A DNA stretch of 64,000 bases from positions 1,076,201-1,140,200 of the forward strand of contig BCKT01000004.1 of the NCBI GenBank assembly GCA_003116875.1, read 5' to 3'. The notes under the pieces were generated by a model. That model saw nothing but the letters and a program-made list of their open reading frames with translations, was not told where the DNA came from and did not search any database. The translations under genes were made by a program, and so were the position numbers. Below are positions 26,644-36,388 of the stretch, in pieces (position 1 is the first letter of the stretch; each line of letters starts with the position of its first letter). The DNA is from Takashimella koratensis (lineage: Eukaryota; Basidiomycota; Tremellomycetes; Trichosporonales; Tetragoniomycetaceae).

Positions 26644-28576
26644 ATGCCCGACATTCAGGAGAAGGTTGACGTTGTCGCAGACGTTGAAGCCGCCAGCACG
26701 TCCCCCAAGGATATCCTTGATGGGGACAAGGCTGAGAACCGCAAGCTCTTCACTTTTGCCGATGCCTCCCGCCTCAAGCGCAAGGCAGACTGGCACCTCC
26801 TCCCGCTTCTCATCCTCGCGTACTTGATCAAAAACATCGACCAGAGCATGGTGTGAGTGTGGCAAATGAACGCAGAGAAAAACGAAACTTAACCTGACCC
26901 GGTGCAGTACCTACACCAAGACGATGAACTCTGGGACTAGCCGCAACATCCTCACTTCGCTCCACATGACCACGGACCAGTACGGTTATCTCTCTACTGT
27001 CTTCACCGTTTCTTTCATCGTCTTTGAAATCCCCATGAACCTGATTATCAAGAAGGTCACTCCCCGAGTAAGTCCGAAGCCTTCTAATATATGTGAGGTA
27101 GCAACCGCTGATCAGGGATAGCTTCAATTCGCTCGTATTATGGCTATCTGGTCTGTTATCGTTGGTCTTCACGCTGCTTGCACAAACGCTGCCGGCATTT
27201 ACGCTGCTCGTTTCTTCCTTGGAGTGGCTGAAGCGGGGCTGTGGAGCGGGTGAGTTTGCCTCGCAATTTCAAAGACAAGATGTGACGTTGACTTTTCTCA
27301 GCATCATCTACCAGTAAGCCCATTGAACAAGCAGGATCAACTTGAACCCTTCCTAACATTATACAGCGTGACCTGTTGGTTCCGCCCAGACGAGTGTGGT
27401 GTGCGCCTCGCAGCTCTTATCATGCTTGGTCAATTCTCCGGTATCATCGACGCATTGCTCTGTTACGGTCTTGGTGAGTACATCCCTGATTCATACCCGC
27501 TAACATCCAAGCTTTCATTCCGGCTGGTACTATCGAACCGTGGCGCTGGGCGTTTATTATCGTCGGCCTCATTGGTCTCGGCGTTGCTGGCTTGATCTGG
27601 CTGTTCCTTCCGGACTGGCCGGATTCGCCACCCTCGCGCCGCCAGTTCTTGACCCCGGAGGAAGGGGCGTTCATGGCCGCTCGTCTCCCCCCTGGCTCGG
27701 CAAGCTCGCACGACATGAACTTTGACTGGAATGCAATCAAGCAGGAGCTCAAGTCGCCTCTCCTCTGTAAGTTGTCTTCACAATTTCGGCGAAACGTACT
27801 GACTCTTTCAGACGGGTTCGGTTTCATCAACCTTTTTGCCAACACGGCGATCACTGGAGTCGGATTCTGGATCTCTACTATTACCGCCAGCTTCGGTCTC
27901 ACCAGTACCACTCAGAGTCAGCTCCTCAACATTGCTCCCTCTGCTATCTTCGTCGTCGCTGCCCTTCTCACGGGTCTCTGGCTCGACTACACCGTCCGAG
28001 TCCCTAAGCCGGTCTCCTACGTCGTTGCGTTTGTCGGCCTCATCGGCTGCTTCATCGGTCTTACTATCACCACTAGCCCGGCTGCCCGTTACGCTTTGAT
28101 CCTTGTCGCTTACGTCTTCTACGCTGTAAGTGATCTTCAACAAATCGTCATAGCTGTGGTGCTCATTGTCTCTAGATGGAGTTCGCCACTTGCTGGCCTC
28201 TTCGTGCTCAGACTCTCAACGGGTCTTCTTCCTCGGCTTTCATCTACGCTGCATCCAATACCATCAACAATCTTCCCGGTGTATACACTGCCCAGATCTT
28301 CCAGGCCAAATATGGTTAGTCATAGATTTCTTTCTGCATCATCAATCCATACTGATCCCCCTTCCAGCTCCGTCGTACAGAGTCCCCTTCATCGTGTGCA
28401 TCGTCTTCTTCGTGCTCGCTCTCCTCACTTCCCTTTTCGTCTGGTACAACATGTACGAGGTCGAGAAGGAGACTCGACGAGTCGCCGCCCTTCGTCGCAA
28501 GATTGGCAAGGAGACCAACACTGTCACCTCTGCTGACGTCGCGTACTACAAGGACTCATCGCTCGCCCAGGAGTAA
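26644..28576 (+). CDS. MFS permease, anion:cation symporter family (DAL5/TNA1-like)
   Basis: A twelve-helix plasma-membrane transporter of the family that carries allantoate, nicotinate, pantothenate or related organic anions. Starting MPDIQEKVDVVAD, it has KADWHLLPLLILAYLIKNIDQS at TM1, QYGYLSTVFTVSFIVFEIPMNLIIKK (TM2), RIMAIWSVIVGLHAAC (TM3), YAARFFLGVAEAGLWSG (TM4, the family signature), the TCWFRPDE segment, a hydrophilic central loop (DWPDSPPSRRQFLTPEE), and a second half with GFWISTITASFGL and YRVPFIVCIVFFVLALL. Seven or more short introns interrupt it, one removing only about 50 nt next to a codon-sized exon (near 27302-27366). The family is clear; the substrate cannot be read from sequence. 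Confidence 0.9.
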
Positions 28577-29060
28577 GCTGCTTTACCCTTTCGAGTCTTC
28601 GAGATCTTTAAGGGAGATGGGAGGTGCGGCATCACGGAGGCTGAGTAATACAAAGATACAGTAGATAAGAGTGGCCCTGATGATTTCTTGCCTTTTTGTA
28701 GTGGTGGAGAACGAAATGTCACTTTCAGACAATGCGACGATAAAACAATAGCGAAAACGACTGCCACCATGACTTGGTCAGCTTTCGTTTGAGCTCTCTC
28801 CGTCCCCATGGCCGTCTCACAAATAGCCCCGGTCAGAGCCTTTGCACTCGCATGTCAAGATAATCCTTGGTCTTCAATTTTACTACCGAGGTTTCTCCCA
28901 TGCAAATCCTTTCCTTGCGGCGGGGACTGTCCATCTGAAACGGGGTTGGTTTGAAGGAACTCTAAAAGGAGTCTAGTCGTTGCCGGTCTTGTTTTGATGG
29001 TACAGCAGAAAGGAGTGGTTGGAAAGATTTTTGTCGCCGAGCTCTACCGTAGTGGTTGCG

Positions 29061-29127
29061 CTGCAGCGCTCTCTCATGTGAAAGGAGTTACATTTGGAGA
29101 GCGTCACAAAAGTAGATTTTGTAGCCG
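29061..29127 (+). repeat. Duplicated promoter block (copy 1)
   Basis: Shares CTGCAG, CTCAT.TGAAAGGAG, GGAGAGCGT and GTAGATTTT in the same order and spacing with 33495-33562 upstream of gene D. Confidence 0.7.
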
Positions 29128-29298
29128 CTTCAGCCTGCGTGGGCAATATCTCCCAAAGCAAATACAACGGAGGGAGCCTCCGGGGCAAAAATGTTGAGCG
29201 AATGGAGAGATGCGGGAGTATCTTCAAGTAGCACTAAATGGAACAACTTGCCTCGACTCGGACTCTTTTTTAGATCCAAGTCGCACTCATTCCCTACA

Positions 29299-29303
29299 TA
29301 TAA
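29299..29303 (+). promoter_or_regulatory. TATA-like element of gene A
   Basis: TATAA within ACATATAAGG, 56 bp before the ATG at 29355. Confidence 0.45.
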
Positions 29304-29354
29304 GGGGCCGCAACAAAGCTCATCTGAGGCCAGCAATCCAAGCTGATCACTACA

Positions 29355-29987
29355 ATGCCCCACCGTCTTCAGAACTTTGAACATCTTCAATCGCCAACCT
29401 TCCAGTTCGAAAGAAAGGCATCCGATCTGCCTTCCTCAATGCCCAAAGGGGATGGAACGCGTGTCAACCGCGACCTATACCAAACACACAGAAACTACCT
29501 CATCAGTTTTACGGATGATCACGATGATGTAAGCGCTCAACCGGAGAAGGCGGATGATAGTGACGAAGACAGTGACGCCGACGCGAGCGTTGCTCAGATC
29601 ACCATCATTGTCCCTGCGCGAGTCACCAAACATTTGGAGGACTCCGGCGCCCGATCTGATCGCGGCTATTCCAGACGAACGAATAGCACCGGGAGATCCG
29701 TATCTCTAAACGACGTTTTTCGTTCTATGGAGTGTAACAGAATTGTCGAAGTACTGAAATCGTATCTGAAGGAAGAGAGGACCGAGACTTCGGAATGTAT
29801 CTTGACTCCAACACATCTGCAAAGACTGGACAATGAGATCGATACCCTGGTTAAAACAAGGATCGAACTCGATTCACATACATTTGCATTTGATGACGAG
29901 ACCAGACCAACGGTGTTCACACGCTGGTTGCAATCAGATGAGAGAGCAACGGACGTTCACCTGAAGATACTACACATGCCGACGTAA
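29355..29987 (+). CDS. Family A-E member A: short, internally deleted paralogue
   Basis: An intronless 210-aa ORF; I do not recognise the family. It keeps the N-terminal anchor (NYLISFTDDHDD, compare D's KLISFNIDDKTV), then an acidic Asp/Ser stretch. It resumes at a strand equivalent to D's QIRVLLSSHVVRHVT (here QITIIVPARVTKHLE) and finishes with the C-terminal module RIVEVLKSYLKEE ... LDNEIDTLVKTRIELDSHTFAFDD ... VHLKIL. About 150 residues of the family's middle, including the IYHPALT and PFPPLNF motifs, are missing. It may be a functional short form or the product of an in-frame deletion. A TATAA lies 56 bp upstream. No signal peptide or membrane helix is evident. Confidence 0.7.
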   Translation: MPHRLQNFEHLQSPTFQFERKASDLPSSMPKGDGTRVNRDLYQTHRNYLISFTDDHDDVSAQPEKADDSDEDSDADASVAQITIIVPARVTKHLEDSGARSDRGYSRRTNSTGRSVSLNDVFRSMECNRIVEVLKSYLKEERTETSECILTPTHLQRLDNEIDTLVKTRIELDSHTFAFDDETRPTVFTRWLQSDERATDVHLKILHMPT

Positions 29988-30626
29988 TGGACCGTTCTGC
30001 CTTCCTGCTGATGACCTAGAGTTGAAATCGCTCTTCGATTTAAAGCGGAACGTGCTCGTGTATCTTTCCCTTTGGATGGATTGTTGAGCTGAATGTCTAC
30101 GCAAGTTGGGAGGGTCGGGAATGCACTACTGGATAGAAGGGTTGCGGCGCTTTAGCCGTACGGACATGTCTCAAGTCATCTGGTCAGCTCTGTGTGAGCT
30201 CACCTCGTTCGTCTCCTTTTCCTCCTTGGGGTTATCCCGTTGCTCGTCAACGGAGGTATGCTCCAAACGCCTGACCACTCCCCTTCCTTTCTCTGAACAG
30301 CTTTTCCTCAACATGACATGTTGCCCATCGGCAACGCGGGGTCGTTCGCTCGAACGATAGAGGAGAGGGGGGAGGGGGTACAGGAGAATGACAAAGGATT
30401 GATCATGGAACATCCTAGAGAGGGGCTCATGCTGCGTGCTCTCGTGCGAAGGCCTCGAGCCTCCGGATCATCAGCAAGCTCCACCGCCCAATCCCTAGCG
30501 GAAAGCATTTGTCAACTGCTTTCCTTCCCCAACTCTACCACTTTCTCAATTCACATTTGGCACTCCTCACCTCGCGCCAAATCTTGAGTATTCGCCAAGC
30601 CCCGCTCCCCGATCTCGAACTTCATC
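29988..30626. other. Intergenic region between family members A and B
   Basis: About 640 bp without a supported gene. A CT-rich stretch precedes gene B. I could not align it to other parts of the island by eye. Confidence 0.5.
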
Positions 30627-31812
30627 ATGTCCACGGCGGCTCCCCCTGCCGAACCGTCAGCCCCTTCTGAGCTGCCACTCCCTACCAGATGCAAACACCC
30701 TCGCTACCTTGATGTTTCGGTGGAGGACCCCAAGGATGGCCATGCGGGCACCTACGTCATCCACGTACTTTCTCTTTTCCAGATCGGCAACCAATGGTTC
30801 CAGTTCTCCCAGAAAGAGGCCAATGCGATTGCATCGAATTCGGCGCCTTCACGAGAGAACCCACAGAATGGATCACTTGCTGTCGTACTTCCCGCGTGGA
30901 AGATGGCTACCTTCAACGAGGACGACGAGATCAAGGCCACCTCCTTGGAGGAGTTGCGACTTTGGGCAGCAGACCCGGGGGAAAGGGAACATCCGCGAAG
31001 GGATACGTCAGCGGCCTGGGCCCTCCTTGCGGGAAACGCGACGAACGAGGTGAAATGGAAGATGGGTCAGAAGCGCACAGACTTTTCCCGGGTTGTATCT
31101 GTCGAATCTGAGCGATCGTTCGACGGCTTCGCTGGCACACTGGAAGGCCGCCCGCTCTACGATCATCCCCTTCTTCGGAAGCCGTTTGGCGAGAACGCGG
31201 TCATTTTCGACCCCCCGCCTCGGCATGAACGAAGGCTCCATTCGCTACCCGTGTCGACACGACATGGCTTGCTTCTCCGACTCCGACCGCAACTTCCTGG
31301 GGTACCAGGCGTTCACAAACTTCCTCGTAAACGTCGAGGACGCTGGGCGGTACGACATGCGGTCCAGAAACAACGAGCCCAATTCTCGAGTCTCTTTCCT
31401 TTTTCCGTCTCACTGCGTGCGATACGTTGCGCCACACTCAGACCTCCAAATTGATGGAGAACACCCTGCTTTTGAGCGCCCCATCACCGGCACATCGCTC
31501 TGCCTCAAAAATACATTCTTCGAAATTGAGTGCAATCACGTCGAAGAGTGGTACCAGTCCGGCGACTCCTTCGACAACGACAAAGCCTCTCGAAAGATCG
31601 GTGATTTCACAACTGCCGACTTTTTGGCTTTGGACAACTCGATCACCCAATTGTTCCAGACACGTTTCGACGCTTTCAAGCATACTCATGGATTCTCGAT
31701 CGGCAAATCGTCCGGCTTCTCGGGGGAGGATGAACGGGACACGAAGCAAGGGATGGGACGCCGTCTCTTCGATGTGGGCAAGAAGGCTTGTGTGACTATT
31801 ACTTACTACTGA
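30627..31812 (+). pseudogene. Family A-E member B, +1 frameshift
   Basis: The most divergent paralogue. Frame one runs from MSTAAPPAEPS through VIHVLSLFQIGNQWFQFSQ (matching the family's TVLGF.TVF...FQIS block) to RPLYDHPLLRKPFGENAVIFDPP (family IYHPALTLKFEGENG...PPL). The matching sequence then moves to the +1 frame: LGMNEGSIRYPCRHD (family LNFHEGNKHYPFRFD), FLFPSHCVRYVAP, LDNSITQLFQTRFDAFKHTHGF and VTITYY, ending at 31812. The shift lies in the C-rich tract 31211-31221; one C less would restore the alignment. No plausible GT-AG intron removes it. Either a recent pseudogene or a single-base consensus error. A 40-bp tandem duplication covers its stop codon. Confidence 0.75.
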
Positions 31813-31874
31813 ATGGCAGCGATATGGTTGTTCAACTATTACCTACTACTGAATGGCAGCGATATGGTTGTTCA
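31795..31874 (+). repeat. Tandem direct repeat, 2 x 40 bp, over the end of gene B
   Basis: Copies at 31795-31834 and 31835-31874 differ at one base (ACTTAC versus ACCTAC). The first copy contains gene B's final codons and TGA. Confidence 0.95.
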
Positions 31875-32306
31875 GATATCAGCAGAGGCAGGTCGTTGAG
31901 AGTATTACACGTCTACGCAGGCTGGGAGGCGATGGATCATGCACAATTGAAAGGAGAATTCACCATCATGAGCTGCATGGGCATATCGCGACCAAATCCC
32001 CTTGGAATTCCCACTAAAGTCCCGTTGAAAGGACTGCATGGCTCGGTCAACCGGAGAGGATAAGCGTCCTTTTGACTGAATCGCAAGTGCAGCGGCTGGC
32101 AACGCTCCAACCATCACCTTTCATAGTCCTCCTTTGGTCTCGGTCGCTTTTATTCCCACCGAGGATACCCACGTTTCCGTTTTCTCACTCCTCAAAGCAT
32201 GAGAAGTGCAATACTTAGTTCTCCCACTGATCTCTACCTTTTACGCCTCAGCCAGTACATCCATAGCTTTTTCGTCTCATCCTGATCGTCGCAAGGAGCT
32301 CCAACG
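31875..32306. other. Intergenic region between B and C
   Basis: No supported gene. It holds TGAAAGGAG (31948-31956), TGAAAGGA (32026-32033) and a CCTTTCA (32117-32123), the motif repeated across this island. Confidence 0.5.
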
Positions 32307-33298
32307 ATGTTATCGCCACCGTCAACGCCTGAACCAGAAGTCAACCAACCTTCCGAAAGGCTCACTTCTTTCAATCACGATGAAAAAACGGTATTGGCAT
32401 TCAGTACCATCTTCTACAATCAGCGTAAGCGCAGCTGGTTCCAAGTCAGCCACTCTTTCGTTGACGAGGTGTTCAGTGGGTTCAATGATGATATGATTTC
32501 TGAAGGCCTCATTGACGGCCTGCAATCGCAACTTGGGAGCGATAGTTGGCGGGCGGCTTCGAATACCGCGAACGATCTTTGGCAAAGCATGATGTTTCTG
32601 GCTTTTCAAGATGCTGAGGAATCGGAACACCCCACAAGAGTGCATGAGATTGATGAAAGCCATGCGCCAGAGCTTGTCAATCGAGAGATATACCATCCAG
32701 CACTCACGCAGTCGTTTCAAGGGGAGCGTGGCGAGCTCCAAATCATGCCCAACCCACCGCTCAACTTTTCACAAGCAAACATGCACTACCCGTTTTGCTT
32801 TGACAAAGAGTCAGTGGCAGAAACGAAAGAGAATTACCCAGATGTAGAATGGATCTCGTTCAACCATGGCTTCATTGGCTACGACCTGCTGGACCAGCAG
32901 GCCCCGTGCTTCTCTCCTCGTATGTCATGCGATACGTTACCAACACCGCTCCAAGCCTCAGCGGGAACACCGCCAGGAAGAAAGGACCGGTCACCGATTC
33001 AGATGTAACTATCAATGACAAATTTCGTGACCTTGTCTCCCGGACCATCCAGGACATTCTTGGAGAACATTTCAAAGAAGTTGAATATGACTTTTCGATC
33101 TCGACCAACCAATTGACGGTTGCGCGGGAGCTCAATTCGGCGCTGGACAGTCTTTTGCAGAACACCTTCGACACTTCCCAGCACGTGTTAGCCTTGGATG
33201 ACAATGGTGAGCCAACTGAGCTCCCCGAGATTAAGGAATCTTTCAAGGATTTGTCAGACGGTACCAAAGTCCAAATCCACTTTATCGATTGTACTTGA
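32307..33298 (+). pseudogene. Family A-E member C, -1 frameshift
   Basis: A close paralogue of D. From ATG 32307 the first frame encodes SERLTSFNHDEKTVLAFSTI, SWFQVSHSFVDEV, NREIYHPALTQSFQGERG, IMPNPPLNFSQANMHYPFCF and FNHGFIGYDLLDQQAP. The similarity then jumps to the -1 frame: VLLSSYVMRYVTNTAP, DKFRDLVSRTIQDILGEHF, LNSALDSLLQNTFDTSQHVL and KVQIHFIDCT, stop 33298. Aligned to D, one base is missing within 32895-32906 (a GCCCCG context), about residue 200. With one base added, about 330 residues would be continuous. No intron explains a one-base deficit. Either a young pseudogene or a homopolymer error. Confidence 0.8.
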
Positions 33299-33598
33299 TG
33301 AGATAAGCGAATACTTCTTATCTATTCAATACGGGGTGCAGGTTTGATCACTCTACCACACTGACTATGCAAGAGTGACATTTCAATCGAGCTTACCCGA
33401 GCAGATCTGTATGCCTTCTCTGACATGACTGTGACGTTGAACTCGGTCTCGCACTGACTGACCGAGGTCTCCAGTAGCCTATCCGTCACCTGCACTGCAG
33501 CACTCGCTCATTTGAAAGGAGCAAGGCTGGAGAGCGTTATATAGGTAGATTTTCTGCAGCCGTTGTGTACAACACTCCTCGAGAGTCTTCGGGCGCAA
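33299..33598. promoter_or_regulatory. Promoter region of gene D
   Basis: Contains the duplicated block 33495-33562 (CTGCAG, TTTGAAAGGAG, GGAGAGCG) and TATATA at 33538-33543, about 60 bp before the proposed ATG at 33599. Confidence 0.55.
33495..33562 (+). repeat. Duplicated promoter block (copy 2)
   Basis: Partner of 29061-29127, with conserved order and spacing of CTGCAG, TGAAAGGAG, GGAGAGCG and GTAGATTTT. It carries a TATATA that copy 1 lacks. Confidence 0.7.
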
Positions 33599-34680
33599 AT
33601 GTCACCAGTGAAAGGAGGCCAAAATTTCTCGGCAGCAACGAGTACTGTACAATCATTCGCCTTCAACTCGAACGCCTCGGCGACCGCTACAAAGTGGCAG
33701 CCCACCCAGAACGCGACTGTTCAGACCAGGAAGAGATTTCCGAACGACCATTCGAAAAATTAATCTCGTTCAATATTGACGATAAGACTGTGTTGGGTTT
33801 CAACACTGTTTTCAAGATGAAAGGCTTCCACCTCCAAATCAGCAAGCCCGTGTTTGACAAGACAGTGAGCAGATTCGGCGCCGACCTCATCCTCGAGAGA
33901 CTCATTCAGAACGCCCAGTCGGTTCGAGGGAGCGATGCTTGGCGTTTTGCAACAACTGAGTTGAACAAAATTTGGAAAAAAGAGATGACCTCGGCAGTCG
34001 AGGATGCCACTTCTAGGAATCTCCCCATATACCACCCGATCGACGAGTCGTCCGCGACCGAGCTTCTCCGTCGACAGATTTACCATCCTGCTCTCACGCT
34101 GAAATTTGAGGGTGAGAATGGACCAATTGAAATCATGCCTTTCCCCCCGCTCAACTTTCACGAAGGGAACAAGCACTATCCGTTCCGCTTCGATAAAGAT
34201 TCGGTGGAAGCCAAGAAGGCGAATTATCCAGACGAAGATTGGACCGAATTCAAGCATGGCTTCATTGGCTATGACATCTCAGAGCACCAGATACGTGTGC
34301 TGCTTTCTTCTCATGTTGTGAGACACGTTACAAGCACTGCCCCGAGACTGAGTGAACATTCGGAGAACATGGAAGGACCGATCATCGATTCTGATATGGC
34401 GATTGAAGACAGCTTTCGCGAAATGGTATCTGAGAGGATTCAAAAAATTCTCCAAGCTCAATGCACAGGAGACGAGCATGACCTATGGGAGCCAACGAAC
34501 AAGGGCTCAGTCGTGCAGCTCCTGAACGCGGGTATCGATAATCTCTTGCAGACTACCTTCGACACCTCTCAGCACGTGATCATTGACTCGAAAGAATTCG
34601 AACTGGTCAACTTCACCGAAACGGAGGAAACATTCACACAATTGCCGGACAAGACCCAAGTCCGGATTCATTTCCTCTGA
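33599..34680 (+). CDS. Family A-E member D: the only full-length readable copy
   Basis: Function unknown; I do not recognise the family. The long frame upstream has no ATG before the conserved region. A 59-nt GT-AG intron (33642-33700) joins exon 1, from ATG 33599, to exon 2 in frame, giving 340 aa starting MSPVKGGQNFSAAT; TATATA sits 60 bp upstream. Conserved blocks in order: KLISFNIDDKTVLGFNTVF, FHLQISKPVF, LNKIWKKEM, RRQIYHPALTLKFEGENG, PFPPLNFHEGNKHYPFRFDK, FKHGFIGYDI, IRVLLSSHVVRHVTSTAP, FREMVSERIQKIL, IDNLLQTTFDTSQHVI and VRIHFL at the end. There is no signal peptide, TM helix or Cys pattern, so it is probably cytosolic or nuclear. Codon use is less C-ending than in neighbouring housekeeping genes. 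Confidence 0.7.
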
Positions 34681-35100
34681 GCATAGGAAGACATGAGCGT
34701 TCTCGATTGAGTGAAGGTGAGGACAGTGAGAGTGACGGATTTCCTCTACGCTTTAAGTTACAATTTCCCAATGCAATGGGTTCTTCGTGCACCTGAGGCA
34801 TCTATCTGAGCAAATCCTTACACCACCTAAGAGCTCTCAGTCGCATAGGCTTCGCTGTATATCTTGGGTCTTGTAAGAGACGAGCATCGGTTGAAGCAGA
34901 GCCCAGTGTCACCTTTCAACTACTCCTTTAGGCGGGGGTGGAAGAGCTGCAAAGGATATACCAGGTTGGTTTGAGTGCACTTGGTTCTAGACTTGTCGGC
35001 GTCGGTCATAGACTCCAACAAGACCTCTTGTGCGACTCTCTTCCCTCAATCATACAACTACAGTCGCGCTATACAACCATATTGAGAACTACTAACAACA
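34681..35100. other. Intergenic region between D and E
   Basis: No supported gene. CCTTTCA (34912-34918) followed by CTCCTTTA resembles the element upstream of C (CCTTTCA at 32117 followed by CTCCTTTG). Confidence 0.5.
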
Positions 35101-36084
35101 ATGTCTAACAGATCTTCGACAAGTGGAACCCCGGAGGAGCCTCCTCAAGGGCTCTTCTCATACCGCATCGACGATTAAATTGTGCTGGGATTTGCCACCG
35201 TTTATCGCAACGACATCGGCTGCTTTCAGATCGACCAGTCCCTTTTCAACAACATATGCGGCAGCCTCACTGCTGCTGACTTGCCTGTTGAGCTGATCTC
35301 CAGATCCCAAGCCAGGTCCGAGTCCTACGAAGGAGTCTCAGCCAGGATAGACTTGAACAACCTCTGGGAATCGAAGATATCCGCGTGGATAGATGTATCC
35401 GAGGGAGTCGAGGGGCAGACGCAAGGCAGCTCGGAGACCAGGATACACCCTATCTCTAGGAAACTAACCGAAGAATACCTCGATCGAGAGCCGTATCATC
35501 CTGATCTCACTCTGTCGTTCCAAGGCCCAGGCGGAAGAATCGAGATCATGCCGATTCCTCCTCCCAACTTTTTCGAAGCCAACACCCGGTACCCATATTG
35601 CTTCTACACCGAGTTTTCAACCATCAATGAGCTTGCAGAGAAGCATAGCTCCACGGTGTGGACGAGTTTCAAGCATGGATTCCTCGGCCGAGATCTCCTT
35701 GGGGATGCGGATATACGAATCTGCTCTCGATTTTCAAGATGCTTGGCTGGCGATGAATCATGCCGATTCAAACCCATGATGGCAGGAGAAATCCTCGATT
35801 CACAGGTAACCATCAACGAGGAATATCGCGATCTGATATCGAAAAAGATTCGAGACGTCATCGAGAAACATAGTGATGATCCTGATTGTAACTTTTGGAA
35901 CCCAGACCACGAGCTGAAATTCGCCCAAGAGTTTGCTACGGAGATTGACAACTTTGTGCGAGAGACTTTAGACCTTTCCAAGCATGTGCTTGACGTCGAC
36001 GAAAATGGAAAGCTACCCCAAACGAAGAAAACTTACATCCAAGAGTTGACGGACGGACAGAAAGTGGAGATCCACTTTCCATAA
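35101..36084 (+). pseudogene. Family A-E member E, in-frame nonsense codon
   Basis: A close paralogue of C and D. From ATG 35101 (MSNRSSTSGTPEEPP) the frame reaches LFSYRIDD and hits TAA at 35176-35178. The same frame then continues with family sequence to 36084: IVLGFATVYR, FQIDQSLFNN, REPYHPDLTLSFQGPGG, IMPIPPPNFFEANTRYPYCF, FKHGFLGRDLL, EYRDLISKKIRDVIEKH, IDNFVRETLDLSKHVLDVDENG and KVEIHFP. D has AAG (Lys) where E has TAA, so a single A-to-T change from AAA would suffice. No in-frame ATG restarts nearby (the next codons are ATT and GTG). Otherwise it is intact over about 300 codons, so the lesion is probably recent, or is read through. Confidence 0.8.
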
Positions 36085-36388
36085 CCCACTGGAAAGACGT
36101 GGGCTTGACATGACGGATGCTGAACGCGTGAGACCGATAAACTATTTTTCCGTAGATAGACTGTCCAGATGCAATCATTTCTTTGTTCCTTTGCAACTGT
36201 CCAAGCAAATATTGTATGCTCTCTGCATGCCAAAGTACAAGACGTCACCTCAAGCCCTATGAAAGGACTTGTTTCATCATCTAACCCGACTCCTGGTGAA
36301 CAGAGTTCGAGCGCCTGTGCCTACCTCCTATTATCTCCATTACCCTTCTTCCTACTATCTCCATTACCCCAATTCCACCCCTGCCTCT
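36085..36388. other. Convergent 3' region with a short direct repeat
   Basis: No gene. TGAAAGGA occurs at 36260-36267. A 20-bp repeat (TCCTAYTATCTCCATTACCC) occurs at 36326-36345 and 36350-36369. Confidence 0.6.

Larger units (their letters stand above)
28577..29354. other. Intergenic region with a relic 5' end of the A-E family
   Basis: No intact gene. Positions 29061-29127 match the promoter of gene D (33495-33562), and similarity continues weakly to an ATG at 29191 matching D's start context. A truncated family copy probably once lay here. A TATAA at 29299-29303 sits 56 bp before gene A. Confidence 0.6.

Noticed and set aside
35182..36084. Gene E starting after the stop codon
   Set aside because: The first codon would be GTG and the conserved N-terminal strand would be cut, so a pseudogene or readthrough reading is more consistent.
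29355..36084. A-E family as BTB/MATH or TRAF-like receptors
   Set aside because: The N-terminal strand pattern is vaguely MATH-like, but no BTB or MATH signature residues are present; not claimed.
29000..36300. Transposon origin of the A-E island
   Set aside because: No terminal inverted repeats, target-site duplications, transposase or reverse transcriptase motifs were seen.
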